From: Dendrobium chrysotoxum
Taxonomy: Eukaryota > Streptophyta > Magnoliopsida > Asparagales > Orchidaceae
NCBI GenBank assembly: GCA_019925795.1
Contig: CM034304.1
Location: forward strand, 10,789,471-10,853,470
Reading direction: 5' to 3'
DNA: 64,000 nucleotides
In this document: positions 32,001-45,039 of the stretch, piece by piece
Numbering within the stretch: position 1 is the stretch's first letter
Layout: each line of letters begins with the position of its first letter
Program-made: the position numbers and the translations under genes
Notes under the pieces: generated by a model
The model's database searches: none
What the model was told of the DNA's origin: nothing
The model's input: the letters and a program-made list of their open reading frames with translations, nothing else

Positions 32001-33169
32001 AAATAATTAAAAAGATAAAATAGATAATTCTTCCAATTTAGATCTTAGGGCATGATAGGTGGTGCTCGTGTGGAACCTCAGGATTCTTCAAGCCTCATAT
32101 CTCTCTTGAATCTCTAACCAAGAATTATCCTCATGTAGGGAGAGGGGGCCTATTTTAGATTTTTTAGAGTGGCTTGCCACATAAATATGGAAAAGTTTTG
32201 GAGAACTCCATTGGAATTAAGTGCTCTTAGGTTGTTGATTCCATCTCGTTGAGCCACCAGATTCACTATAACATGTCAAATTTGGAAAAAAATTTGTTAT
32301 GCAATACGATTTGGGCCCTTAATCTGAGCTCAAATTTGACCACTCTTATGTGATTGGATTTTTTTTGTCAATGCATTTAGTTTGACTGTAAGTTTATTAA
32401 AATTAGATCTCATATGGCCATGAATTTGATTTTGAATGTTTCTAATTCAATATGCCATAAAATTTGTGCCCAATCTTGTAAATTTCAAATTTTAATTTGT
32501 AACTAAAATTTTTTAAGAATCTAGATATAAGGTACAAATTAAAATTTTGAAAAATTACGAGGAGAAATCACACCATGGATGCCATATAGACCTTCTCTCG
32601 GGGTCGCAAACTAAACAAAATCCCAATAATTATAATTTTAGTGTCTTGTGAAATCAACATGCCAATTAGAGTGAGAACTATAAAAAACTTTACTCAATAT
32701 TACCATGAAATCCCCATTATGCTCTGAAAGTGTTAAAATTGATTCCAAAAGTCAAAATGATCTCAATGACCCCAAAAACATCTAAATCAGACCATCCGAG
32801 CAAAAAGTTGGACTTTTTTTAGGAGCCCCTAACACACACTAGGGGGCGTGAGTACAGGAGGCCCCTCAAAAAAAGAAATAGTTTTACCACCTACTCAAGG
32901 GGTGGCAACTTTTTTTTTATTTTTCTCCTTTTTAAATATTTTAAATAGGAAATTTTTTAGCTTTAAAAATTCTAAAAAATTAGAAAATTTTAAAAATTAT
33001 TTAGAACATTTTTCTATATTCTCCCTTTCTCAAATCTATAAATACTCACCTTAGGGTAAGAGAAAAAACACAGTTCGCTTGTGTCGTCTAAGTTTTCTCC
33101 CTCAAATTAAGGGGAAAAAATACAATGATAAAGAATTAGAGATTGTTAGTCATGATAAAGGTTTGATCC
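32001..33169. other. Probable retrotransposon flank, unassigned
   Basis: No domain was recognised. CTATAAATACTCACC near 33035, followed by TTTTCTCCCTC, looks like an LTR promoter and transcribed start, but no partner LTR was found. The 68-residue frame at 32848-33054 is low-complexity. Confidence 0.35.
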
Positions 33170-33560
33170 AATGACATAGACTTCATTTTTTCCCTCGAGG
33201 CTTGGGATCAAAAGCCTATACTCTAAGGTTTGACATATCAATATCGACCAAGATGATGACCTCTATGTCAAAGTAAAGGTTGTATGGTATTTTGCCTGTT
33301 AGAGTTCATGAAGTAGTGTGATAGGTCCAAAGAATATTTGTAGTTCTTTAGCCCATTGTCCCTCTTGCATTTTCGAGGCATGTTTTTATTGTATTAAGAA
33401 TGGTTTGATTTTTAACCTCAATTTGCCTATTTGCTTGGAAATGAGTTATGGTTGTGTACATACTAGATATGGAGATCTTTGTTGAATGTTGTGAAGACTT
33501 CGCCAGTGAAATGAGTCTCATTATCAGTAATAATCTTTATTTTTTTTTTGACAAATTATT
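33170..33560 (-). pseudogene. Gypsy integrase fragment
   Basis: On the minus strand, broken frames read KIITDNETHFTGEVFTTF (the integrase core with its second Asp in TDN). Further recognisable integrase segments follow in other frames, including a THPQANGQ-type region and the YRTT/TGE-type region expected after it. Several frameshifts and stops are present. The motif style is that of plant Tat/Athila-like gypsy elements. No LTR pair was defined. Confidence 0.7.
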
Positions 33561-33639
33561 TAACCTTTGCTTTTTTGATTTTTTCAAGTGGTTGTTAGTT
33601 TGGAAATTGTTATATTTTAGATTATTAAATGTTGTATGA

Positions 33640-34257
33640 AACATGTCTCAAATCATCATTGTGAGTATGAAATCTTCAGGAATGAGGCAAAAATGAAGTG
33701 AAATTAATGCAGCTTCACAACACTGTACATTACAGCATCATAGCACTAGGTCTCAAAATTCAGAGAGCATAACACCAAAGTGCTATCTTCAAAAGCAATG
33801 TAGCACTAATGTTCAGAGCACTGCAACTTCCAAGTGGCCTAGTCATGATAGAGAGCAATGCACCATAGCATGGGAAGACCTTTGGACTAGAACATCAATT
33901 TGCCATTATAAGTGTCACAGTGTGAGATCACTTGAACGCCGCAATGCTGTAGTTAATTTAGTTATAAGGACTAAGTAATTTGTCAATTCACCTAGAGTGT
34001 TGTTGTAGTGCACCTCAAGAGCGTCACACTGATGATTTATTATAGAGTGTTGATACGCTACACAAGCCTGCGCTGCGGTGTTATGATCAGCTATTTTCCT
34101 TAAGTTTAAATAGGTGGTCTAATTTCTGAGGTTGGAGGGCTTGGAAGAGCTTTCTGCTCATTATATTTTTTAGTATTATTTTATTATATTTTGTGTGGAT
34201 TGAAGTGTTAATGCAAGTAGAGTGAGGGGAGCTGGTGGTTTTCGGGGAGTTGTTACA
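33640..34257 (-). repeat. LTR-like fragment (TGTAACAAC family), minus orientation, with GCAC/CATAGCAC minisatellite
   Basis: It begins TGTAACAACTCCCCG at 34257 reading leftward. Bases 33690-34080 are a degenerate minisatellite of AGCACTA, GCATAGCAC and CACTGCAAC-type words, the same character as near 30310, 56300 and 61200. The left end is not clear. Confidence 0.5.
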
Positions 34258-35869
34258 TAACTTGGACAAACTAGTATAATATACATGCACAACTTTTTAA
34301 AAATAAAAACAATGATATTCTTAAGTTTAAAACTAAGTTATTACATGATATACAATTTTATATGTTAGATTAACATATTTATAGATGATTCATATATATA
34401 ACCTATTTATTATTATATCTATATCAATTGCAGAAAAATATTTAAATATAAGCAAACAAAGGAGAAATTTATCTGCCCAAAAAACAACTTTTGCTTGAAT
34501 TACATTATCAAGCATGCAATTTGAATGATAAAATAAATACATGTGTGTTGTCTAATATAATTGCATGTGTACTATGTGCATGTGAATAAAATAAAAAATA
34601 TATATTATGAAATTTAAAATTAAATATCTTTAATTTATTTTCTTTAATAAAGAGATATGATGCTTTTACATTTTTACTATTTCAAGTCTATTTTTAACAT
34701 TTTTTAATTAAATTTCAAATTAAAATATTACCCAAATTTCTCAAAATATATTTAAGATATTGGGCATGCACATGAATAAAAGATATTTATCATTATAAAT
34801 AAGATCATAAAAAATCCATCTGAATAAATTTAATTATAATTTAAAAATTTTAATTTTGATAAATTTGTAGAGTATATTATAAATTTTAAAAATAAAAAAA
34901 ATATTAAAAATATACCCGATTGATGTAAATAAAATCAAAGGTGACCATATTAAATTTTTCGAAAATAAAAATTACATTAGAGAGAGATAACAAAAAGACA
35001 TAGGAGTACAATGCATAATTATAAATGTATACTTAAAGGCATGTCTATCAAAATGTATAAATAATTTCAAGTTATTTGTAAGATCTACATTACCATCTTT
35101 CCCTACCATCATACAACCAATGATGAAGAGAATGAAGAGGCAATACAACAAGAAGATGTGAGCAAAAAAAAAAATGATATTTTGGTAGGCTGATAAGGAG
35201 AGTGAAATAATTAAATTACCATCATTTTGGAGTATCCTAAGCAAAACAAGTAGAGATGAAGATATTAAATTGAAGCCTTATTGGATATGAAAGAGTAGGA
35301 GGTGTAAGGAATAGAGACAACTAACAACTGTTTGGTGATTGAAGGAATGCCTCTAAGTTCATGATAAGATTCAAGAAGAAGTTGAGAGTGGCTAGAATAG
35401 GAACAAAGCAAAGATCACATTAGACATTATATTACAACTAATATCAAGGTCGCCAATGGGAAGATTATGATTCCATTTCATTAAAGGGAAGGATGGCTCA
35501 AGCTATCCAGAAACTTTATCTCTTCCTCTTCGTCAGACAAAATTTAAACATGTGCTAAAACGATGGTAAAGGATTTGAAGAGGTGTACTCAACTTGTTGA
35601 ATGAGAGAGAAATCAAAAAGTCAAAAGAGAAGGTGTTGGAAAAGGTGAATTTAAGGCAACTAAACCTCAGTAAAAAGTGATTTTTTTTTGTAACACCAAA
35701 TGAAATTTAAAAAGAAATGCTCCAAAAAGTTCTTTATAGATTCTAATATTTAAATTATAAATTTTAATTTAGTTAACCAAATTTCTATAATAAATATAAT
35801 TGTAGCATATTTTTAAGGGTAAAATTACTATATTTTACTCTCCAAATGACATTTCTGGCCTTGCTGAAG
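34258..35869. other. AT-rich stretch, nothing recognised
   Basis: No protein motif or bounded repeat was found. The 90-residue minus frame at 34972-35244 is AT-driven. Bases 35250-35690 read like decayed coding sequence but match nothing I can name. Confidence 0.5.
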
Positions 35870-37460
35870 CAAAGAATATTAAGTTGTTAGGGAAAACATG
35901 AGATATAGTTCCTTCTCGCATTATGAATGACTTGAAAATAGAAATCCTTTTTACTGAATGGAGTATAAAGGATAAGGATTTAGCTCAACTAAATGTGAAG
36001 TGTTTGAATTTTTTTTTCTGTGCCTTAAAATTTGAAGATTACATGCATGCATCAACCTGTACTACTAACAAAAAAATTTGAGATAGGCTGTGCATTAGTT
36101 ATGAAGGCACCAATGAAGTAAAACAAACCCATTTAAAGTTACTATTACATGAATATGAACTATTTCACATGAAACCTAGTGAAACTATATCTACTATGTA
36201 TACTAGGTTTACTAAGATAGTCACTTCATTATATGCTTTAGGTAGAGAACTTGTAAAATTTTAAAAAGTAAACAAGATACTACATTGCTTACCTGATTCT
36301 TTTGATGCCAAAGGTACTACTATTTCTGAAACAAAAGATTTAATTATGTATTTTATTAGGATTTCTCATTACTTATGCGTAAAATGGGAGCCAAAGACTT
36401 TTAGATGCTGGTAACAGGAAAAAGGAGAGAACTATGGTGTTGAAGACTGATGACATCAATAGTAATAACTAAGGAGCCAATGAGAATGAGGATATAGCCT
36501 TGATGACCCATCAATTTAAAAGCTTCTTGAAGCACAAATATAAGTGTTGCCCTGAAGGGAACAAAGGTAAATCAGGCAAATTTAATAAGGTTCTTCTGAC
36601 GTAGTTTATTTTGAGTGCAGGAAGCCTAGACATTTAAGATCTAACTGTCCTAATCTAACGAGCCACTACTAAAGAAAAGTTCAACTCTAAATAGGGAAAG
36701 CTGAGGACATAAAAAGCTTTCTGGGCAAACTCAGTCCTCAGAACCAGAAGAGGAGGTAAAGAATTTGTGCTTAATGGCAAATGATAATATTGAGAACTCT
36801 GATTTGGATGAGGTATGCGAGCTATCCTATGATGAATTATTTCTATTTCTAAGCAAAAACATGATTCATATATGAAGTTAAAAAAATAACATACAATTTT
36901 GATAAAAAGAATTCTCTGATTTAAAAGAACAACATGATATTTTAGATAAAGAGCATTCTACCTTTAAAGTTAAGCACACTAAATTAGATAAGGAGCATGC
37001 ATCTCTATTGGATGAATTTGATGAATTAAATAAGAAATATATTGAAGTAACAAAATCATATAATTCCTTGAAAGATGAGCATATTGAGTTAGAGAATGAA
37101 TTCAAGGAGCTATAAATACTTGCATTATAACATGGCAGTAATGAGCATGCATTAAAGTTTGAAGTTGTAAGTTACAAAAGTATAAATGAATATTTAATAT
37201 AGAAAATAAATATAGTTCCAAATAACACACATGGGCTAACACATTCACTAGAGCCACACTCTAGGACACAATATGTATCATATATCCCAAGGAAGAGGCA
37301 TTATCCCCCATATAGATTAGTGAACCCTTTTCCAGGGGTTCAGTGCTACTCTTGGTGTGTCATTATGTAGTTCAAGTGATTTAACAAGTATCCATTGAAC
37401 TTTCACAAAAAACCTACTTTTATGAAGATGTTCTAATCCTTAAGGAGGACTAATCCAATA
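35870..37460 (+). pseudogene. Decayed copia-type Gag region
   Basis: Broken plus-strand frames give the Gag core: VPSRIMNDLKIEIPF, LLHEYELFHMKPSET, MYTRFTKIVTSL and LGRELVKF. A zinc-knuckle remnant (ECRKPRHLRSNC, first Cys lost, about 36615) and a heptad-rich acidic coil (about 36890-37110; LDKEHASLLDEFDELN) follow. The first Gag part is repeated more intact at 48290-48730 in the larger copia element, so both belong to one family. Many stops are present; no LTR or pol was found. Confidence 0.8.
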
Positions 37461-37759
37461 GGAAACATCTTATTTTCATACCTACAATGGCCATAAGAAT
37501 AGACAAAAATATATCTAAAATAGAGTGTTAAGTGCTTTATAATATGGTGAAAATGGTTTGAAAATTGATATTAAATTCTTCAAGAAATATTAATTGAATG
37601 GACTAGGGTCAATTTTCATCATATCGAGTTTCACTCAAAATAAAACTATAAAATTTTGGCCACTAAAACTAAGCATAAAAATAGCTCTAAAAATTCAAAA
37701 ACATTTATAGATACTATATAAGCATGCAATTCGTATGAGATCCAAATAAGGTTATTACA
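37461..37759 (-). repeat. Start of the gypsy 3' LTR (minus orientation)
   Basis: Minus-strand TGTAATAACC begins at 37759, 79 bases after the pol stop, with a purine-rich AAAGAGGGAAAA (37805-37794) in between. TGTAATAAC also opens the LTR at 58363. The purine tract is 34 bases from the LTR rather than adjacent. The LTR is lost into the copia relic on the left. Confidence 0.55.
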
Positions 37760-37837
37760 GGTAGTATAATTACTGTTGAATAAATTATTAAAATTTTCCC
37801 TCTTTAGACTAATGCCATCTGCAACATTCACTACTAG

Positions 37838-38791
37838 CTAGCAATCAAATAGGTATGGATAGAGCTGTCTCATCTTAGGCTTCTCTCATAAGGCTTCTCT
37901 ATCTGTCATATGTGTCCACTAAACATTAACCAGAGGGATATGTTTTCTTCTTAGCTATCTCACATCATAAGATAAAATACTATTAGATTCCTCTCTATAA
38001 GTTAAGTTAGGTTGTATATCAATTTTATCCATAGGAACTTTGTATTCAATATCAGTAACCCACTTCCTTAGCACAGTATATAGAAAACATCATGTACATC
38101 AGACATGTGATCTCGTAATAATAACATGTAAATAAATTTCTTAACTCTATTGACACCTCAAAAGGCTCAATATATTTTGGACTCAGCTTTCTTTCTCGAC
38201 CAAATCTGCTCATACCATTCAAAAAATACAAAGTTCCCAACCTAAAACTAAACTGCTTGATGCTTAGGATCATAATACTTTATTTGTCTATCATGTGTTA
38301 TTCTCAATCTATCCCTAATCAATCTAATATTTTCAGTGGCATCATCCACTTACTCAGAACCCATCAAAGTCCTCTCACCCATCTTTATCTAAGACAATGG
38401 TGTCCTACATGTACTACCATATAAGACCTCTTATGGTGCCAAACCTATACTTACCTAAAAGCTATTATTATAAGAAAACTCAAGCAAAGTAATATGGTCC
38501 TACAAGCTCCCATAAAAATCAAGTACATTGGATCTTAATAAATCCTTAAACCACTCAGACTAACCATTAATCACAAGTAAAAATATATGCTAAAATTTGA
38601 CTTAGTCCCCAAACCATCTTTAATACCTCTTGACAATCCAAAAGTGAACTTACCATCACAAATAGAAATAATAACCTTTAGTATTGTATGCATCCTGACT
38701 ATCTCACACACATACAAGTATGCCAACCTCTCAATTAGATCTATCTACCTCATAGGATTCCTAGTTTTTTTCCACTTTTTGGCAGATTCTT
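37838..38791 (-). pseudogene. Gypsy integrase, core and C-terminal part
   Basis: Minus-strand frames read LAYLYVCEIVRMH, then ITLLEFSYNNS, the GLAPXEVLYGS region, SRFGRERKLSPKYIEPFEV (38052-38273 frame) and a tail ending QLYPYLFDC plus stop, the usual end of this lineage's polyprotein. Several stops are present. The N-terminal zinc-binding part lies 6.2 kb away, beyond the LINE. Confidence 0.85.
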
Positions 38792-38796
38792 AGGGG

Positions 38797-40806
38797 ATGG
38801 CGGTAAATGGCCGTCGGCCATCGATGGTCCCTTCAGCGAAGGCACACCCTATTGGTGGATTGGTTGTTCAGAATATAGGAGAGATCAATCGTCTTCAAGC
38901 TAGCTTGGATCATGAGGCTGCGGATTCGCATAAGAGGATTGCAATTGGTTCTCTAGTGATAAAAGATAATGGTGGTAATGCTCCTAAAAAGATGAATTTT
39001 GTGGATGGTAAGGGTAAGGGTATTTTGAAAGATTTTGAATGCAATACGCCTCAGAAGTTGAGGTCTCCTGTAATGTCGCCATTGAAATCTAATGATCTTG
39101 AAGCTTCTTCATCTGGTATGAAAATTTTTGTCAACAGATTAAGAAATTCAAATGCAATCCCAGGCAATAGTGTGATAAATGCGAATTCCTTGAAATCAAT
39201 TAACAAAAATGTTCATCAAAATGATGATAAGTGTTCGGAAGGCATTATGGAGGATTCTGCTACTAAGAAGTATTCACCTTTGCCCTTTCATTAAGCGGCG
39301 AAGAGTGTTGATGGGATATGCTCACCTGATCGCAAAATTATTAATCCTGAGGTGGAAGATGTGATGACAACACTAACAAGTGAAGGTAGAGGAAATTTGA
39401 CTATGGTTCCTTCTAAACCTGGATAGAAGAGTTAGTTTGCTAATGCTTGGAGGAAGACACAAAACATCAAGATCAAGGTTGCAGATCAAGAATACCAGAA
39501 TGTGGATGATATTGTGAAGCTTGATGAAAGTAAAGTGGCAAAGAATGTTGAGGTCCTTAAAAACTCCCTTGTTGTGAAGGTATTTGGTAAGAATATCCCT
39601 TTTTCTTTATGCAACATTGAATTGAGGCGTCAATGGAATAGATTTGGTGGATTTCACTTAACATCCCTTAGGCTAGATTGGATTTTATGCTCTTTCCAGT
39701 AAATGAAGCTATGAAAGAAGTATTTAGTGGTGGTCCATGGTATGTGGGGGGACACATTGTGGGAATTGATAAATGGACACCACAATTTTCTCAAAAATCT
39801 TTAAAGGGTTGACATCTCCTATTTGGATTAGGTTGCTGCATTTGCCACTTTTTTGTTGGGATGAAACGAATATAGCAAGGATTGCGTCGAAGGTGGGATA
39901 TCCTATGCTACCTGATGGCAATATGCTTAGATAGGGGAGAAGGGAGTTTGTGAGGATATGTGTCCGAATAAACTTGGATTCTAAGTTACCTAATGGTGTT
40001 TGGATGAAGGTTCAGATGGAAATTGTTTTTTAGAAAATTGAGTATGAAAATGTTTCTTCTTTATGTTTCATTTGTGGTAAGATACTTAAGATTTTTGCTT
40101 GGAGAAGCATAGTAAGCAAATTAATAGAGAAATGAGTAATCCTGTGGAGGAAAATTATGGAAAAAGCAAGACAATCTGATGCTCCTATATTAAATGATTC
40201 TGAGTATAGTCCTTGGATGCATGTGAATTTCAAAAATAGGAAGAAGAATTGGTACTACTTGGTAATGTGTGTAGCAAGTCTACTTGCGGCAAAGATGGTG
40301 AAAGTATTCAGGTAGATAAGAATCAAATTCAATTTCCTTTGGTTGCTGATGTGGGAGAGACCTTGAAAGACAAAGAAGATGGAGGTGAATCCAGGTGTGA
40401 TTTGGCTGGACTGAGTTCTAATAAGTTTAGTATTTTAGCTTTGCAGCAGGATGTTGGCGCTGAGCTTCAGATTATTGGTGGGACATATGCAGTGGATTCG
40501 GATCTTATACCAGATGTACCGAAATAAGTTATTAATATGAAGGATGGGAGTCATATGGAGGAAGGGGAACTGGTTGAGGAGGAGTTGAATACTGCCTTGG
40601 ATTGTGGGACTTTAATGTCTCGGGGTATGCCTAATGTAGAGAATGATGCTTCAGTTGCGATTGTAACACAGAATGAAGTGAGCTGCAGGGCAACCTTCAA
40701 TCTAAAGTCTGATTTCAGAGATGACTATAAAGCTCTAACTGATGATACACATTCTTTGGCTACAAGTTCTTCAAGTGTTAAAATTCAAACGTTGGAAGGA
40801 ACTTAA
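38797..40806 (+). pseudogene. LINE ORF1 (DUF4283-like nucleic-acid-binding protein), broken
   Basis: Start ATG 38797. A stop TAA at 39292-39294, two TAG codons near 39424-39435 and a frameshift near 39690 break the frame; the original frame is open again at 40249-40527. The middle carries the DUF4283-like segment (VVKVFGKNIPFSLCNIELRR, then FSGGPWYV in another frame). A CCHC start (CFICGK, about 40065) follows. Plant L1 ORF1 proteins have this layout and bind the element's RNA. Confidence 0.8.
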
Positions 40807-40900
40807 AGCTTTGGGTCCTGTTGAAGCAATTCCTAGAAAACGGAAGGGTGATTTGAAGATGGGGAAGAGTGGTGGGGAGAGATCTCTGGTGCTTACCTAA

Positions 40901-43900
40901 ATGGATTCATTTTTGTTTTGGAATTGTAGAGGAGCTAAGAAGAAGGAGGCTTCTCTTTATCTTAGGGAAATTATGAGGGATAATGGGGGTTTTTTTCGTT
41001 GGGTTGTTAGAGACGAAGTTGGCCTCATTTGAGAGGAGCGATGTTAATAGGCTTATTGGGGAGGATTGGGGCATTTTCCATCATCCGATTGTGGGTACTT
41101 TGGGTGGTATTCTTGTTTTGTGGAATAGAGGGGTGGTTTCTTTTGATGTTTTGGAGAGCTCCTCTCAATGTGTGTTGGGGTTGGCTCATTTTTCTAATGG
41201 GAGTGAGTGGAAGGTGTCTGCTGTTTATGGAAATAAGGATGTGTATGTGAGAAGAGAGCTTTGGGATAGAATAGAAAGATTTTCTTCTTCTACTATTCCC
41301 TCCATAGTTGGTGGACATTTTAATTTTTTGTTGACTAAAGATGATAAGAGAGGGAAAAAGAGATTTGTTTTCTCTCAAGGGCCTCAGGAGATGAGGGCTT
41401 TTTTGGCTAATAATGATTTTCATGATGTAGGTTTTCTCGATCCAAGATTTACTTGGTGCAACAATAAAGAAGGAACTTTGAGAATTTTGGAAAGATTGGA
41501 TAGATGCTTGATAAATTCGGCTGCCATTCAAAGTGGTCCTTGTACTCGGGTTAAGCATCTTGCAAGAGTTGCCTCTGATCATAGCCCAATTGTTTTCAAG
41601 ATAAATGACTGTCCTTATCCTCAAATGAAGTTCATCCGATTTGAAGATGTGTGGAAGACGTTTCCCACTACTTGGAAGGTGGTCTTCAAAGCTTGGAAGA
41701 GGCTTGATTTTGGAGATGATGCAGAAATCTTTAATAGGAAGATGAAGAGATCATTGAAAGCTTTGCACTTTTGGAACAAGAACAAATTGAAGAGCTTAAG
41801 TGATCTTAAGAAGGAATTGAAGATGGAGATCTTGAATCTACAATTGAAAGAAAGTGATGCTGGATTGTCATTGGAAGAGTTGAAATTGCTGAGAAAAAAG
41901 GTGAATGAATTGAATGTGACTTTGACCCGGCTAGCTACTTGGTGGAATCAAAGGGCAAAGGTGAGGTGGGCTGATGAGATGGACTCTAACTCCAAATTCT
42001 TCCATAACTATGCTTCAGCTAAGAAAAATAGTAACATCATAAGATAAATCAAAGATGAGAATAAGCAGTTAGTTGAAGATAAACAAGGCATTGAAGCGAT
42101 TTTTTTTTATTACTTAAAGAAAAAAAATGGAAATTCATAAATTGTGAGCTTTCAGGATGGCCTGATCCTAGTCCAAATCAGCAAATCAGCTTAGAGGAAG
42201 GTGATAAGCTTGATGCAGAGTTTACTTTTTCAGAATTTTATGAAGTTGTACAGCAGATGGCATGTAACAAGTAGCCTGGAATTGATGGTATGACTGCATG
42301 CTTTTTTAAATTTTATTGGGAGATTGTGAAAGATGATACTTGGAGAGCAATTGATAGTTTTTTTAAATCGGGTTGTATGAATCCAAGGTGGAAGGATACA
42401 CTTATTGTGTTAATTCCTAAAGTAAATAATCCCATGGAACCTTCTCAGTTTAGACCAATTAGTTTGTGTCAAACTATTTATAAGATTTCTGCGAGAATGT
42501 TGATGAGCATATTGAAATGGTGCCTTCCTAGAATTATTTCTGAAGACCAGGTAGCTTTTATCCCTGGAAGATCAATGTCGAACCATTGTTTGTTAGCCCA
42601 GAAAATCTTTCATAAATTCAAAATTTCCACATCTAAGAAGGGTGTTATGGTAGTCAAGATTGATATGGAGCAAGCATATGATAGTATGGGGTGGCCGGCC
42701 TTAGTTAAAACTTTGGATTGGTTTGGTTTCCCAATCAAATTCTCCAAGTTGATAGGTGAATGTGTGATGAAGTCCAGGTTTTCTATTCTTTAAAATGGAA
42801 GGATGTCCAACTGGATTAATGCAAAGAGTGGGTTCAGACAAGGATGCCCGTTGTCACCTTTTATATTTATTATGTGCTCTCAGATCTTATCTAATTCCAT
42901 TCTTTGGAGGGGTGTGGAGATGGGTATTAAGATTGTGCCTCACGCAGAGAAAATGTCAGGTTTATTGTATGCTGATGATGTTCTTTTTTCTAATGCTTCT
43001 CTCAAAGCGGTGGATAATATGAAGGGGATTGTTCAAGAGTATTGTAGATGGACGGGGCAGAAAGTAAACAACAAGAAGTCTAATGTCGTATTTGGCAAAT
43101 CAGTTGACTTAGTAAGAAAAAGAATTATTTCCAAAAGGCTTGGCTTTAGAAGCGTCAAGGAGTTTAAGTATTTGGGAGTGAAGATAGCCTTGTGAAGGTT
43201 GAAATCTTTGGATTTCAATGAAATTATGGATCATGCTTTAGAGAGGTTTAATGTTTGGGGAAACAAATGCCTCTCATTATCTAGGAGAATTCTTCTTATT
43301 AATTCATCAATGTTATCTCTTCCAATTTTTCTGGCTACACATTCTTTGGTTCCTAAATGTGTGTTGTTGAATCATGAAAAATTATGTAGAACTTTCATTT
43401 GGCATAAGGATAAGGGTAGGCGGTTTACATTATGTGGTGTGGTCTAAATTGTGCAAATCAAAGATGTTGGGTGGAGCGGGTATTCACTCTATCCTTAATA
43501 AAGTTGGAGCTTTGAAAGCAAGGTTGGCTTGGAGTTTCATGCAGGACCATTCTTCTCTCCTTAATCGTAGTCTTGTTGTTAAATATGGTAGGAAGCTGTG
43601 GAATGTGAACATCAAAAGAGGAGCTTCTCCGACTTGGCAAATTCTATTTGATGGTGCTACTTGTCTTAAGCTGATTATAAGATGGAAGGTGTATGATGGT
43701 AATAATATCAGTATACTTGATGATGCTTGGATACTAGATAGAGAGTTGAATAAATGGCCTACATTTATAGATCATGAGAGTGTGCATGATTTGAAGGTTT
43801 GTAGCCTACTAATTGATGGAAGATGGAACTTATTAGAAATTCTTGAATGCAGATTTGGCTTCCTTGATCATGCATGTTCCAATTATCTCTAACAGGGAGA

Positions 43901-44983
43901 AGATTATGTTCAATTGATGCAGCAATACTCGAGTAAATCTATTTCTTCTATGGTGTATCTAGCTGGTTTGGAAATGATTTCTGTGGAAGATGCTATTGTG
44001 ATGATGAAATGGCTTTCGAATTTGAAAATTAAGCCAAAAATTCATTGCTTTTGGTGGAGACTAAGTAAAGATGCAATCCCTATGAATGTATATTTGAATC
44101 ATAGGAAGCTTGGTGACAGTACCTCTTGTGCTAGAGGTTGTGATGAAGTTAAGAATTTATCTCATATTGCCATGCGGTGTAAGTTTCTTATGGAGATTAT
44201 TATGAAAATTAGAGATTGGGGATTCAATGTTCCGATGTTCCAATCTTTGGAGGAAGGTATTATGGAACTTAAAAGGCTGTCAAACAAGAACCCAAGTGTG
44301 GTTCGTCTTTACATGACTGCGGTATTCTTCTCTGGGAAGAATAGGAATGCTTTTAAGCATGGAGATAAGGTACATTCAGTTTCAACGACTGTAGCAAATG
44401 TTCTATTAACAGCAATGCAACCAAGAGTTAATCCATTACTAGATGACTGGGATGTTAGCCTCTGTTCGGAGTTTGTGAATCTCTAGCATCGCCCACCGCT
44501 ATGCTGGATTAAAATCAATGTGAACGCCTCTTTGCAAAGTTCTAATCTTGGAGGGATTGGAGGAGTTATCCGAGATGACAAAGGTAGATTCCTAATGGCT
44601 TTTGGTAAACAAATGAAGTATTGGGATATAGCCCAATTGGAAATACAATAAGTGCTATTCATTAGAGAGAATCTTCAAGACTGGCTATTTGACTACAAAG
44701 GTGTTGTTGTGGAAGGGATAACGTAAATTTTATCAAATTCATTTGTGACTCGATGAAGGCTTATAATTGGAAGAAAGTGAGCTTCTGGAATAAGGATCTT
44801 TGGTTTTTACACAACTTTAATAATATTTTGTTTCATTTTATTCCTAGAAGTTGTAATAGTGTGGCAGATTGGTGTGCCACATTTTCCTTAAGTAGAGATT
44901 TTGTTTGTGATAGCTTTGATTTCAGTAGCATTCCTTCTTCTTTAAGTTCTTTGTTAAATAAGGAATGTGATAGTTTTCTTTAG
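40901..44983 (+). pseudogene. LINE ORF2: endonuclease, reverse transcriptase, RNase H, broken
   Basis: ATG 40901 (MDSFLFWNCRG) starts the apurinic-type endonuclease. A shift in a G/T run near 40985 moves to the frame 40983-42047. The endonuclease keeps LLETKL and SDHSPI but has GGHFN for the usual GDFN, losing a catalytic Asp. After a TAA (42045) and an A-run shift near 42120, the reverse transcriptase keeps PGIDGMTACFF, VVKIDMEQAYDS and YADD (42968-42979). A zinc-finger (zf-RVT-like) region at about 44000-44200 and an RNase H domain at about 44500-44980 follow; NVNA replaces NVDA in the latter. Stops occur at 42791, 43193, 43890 and elsewhere. Confidence 0.9.
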
Positions 44984-45039
44984 TAGCTTGTAATAGTCTT
45001 TTCTTTTATGCTAATTGCATCTTTCAAAAAAAAAAAAAA

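Larger units (their letters stand above)
38792..45039 (+). mobile_element. L1-type LINE with RNase H, inserted in gypsy integrase
   Basis: A 6.25-kb plus-strand element with ORF1, ORF2 and a 3' tail ending in 14 A (45026-45039). The 5' end lies only a few bases before the ORF1 ATG (38797), so the 5' UTR is absent. Both ORFs carry stops and frameshifts. Gypsy integrase sequence stops at the left border and resumes at the right. I found no target duplication; about a dozen host bases may be missing instead. Confidence 0.9.

Noticed and set aside
41025..41624. 199-residue minus-strand frame
   Set aside because: Antisense shadow of the LINE endonuclease region.
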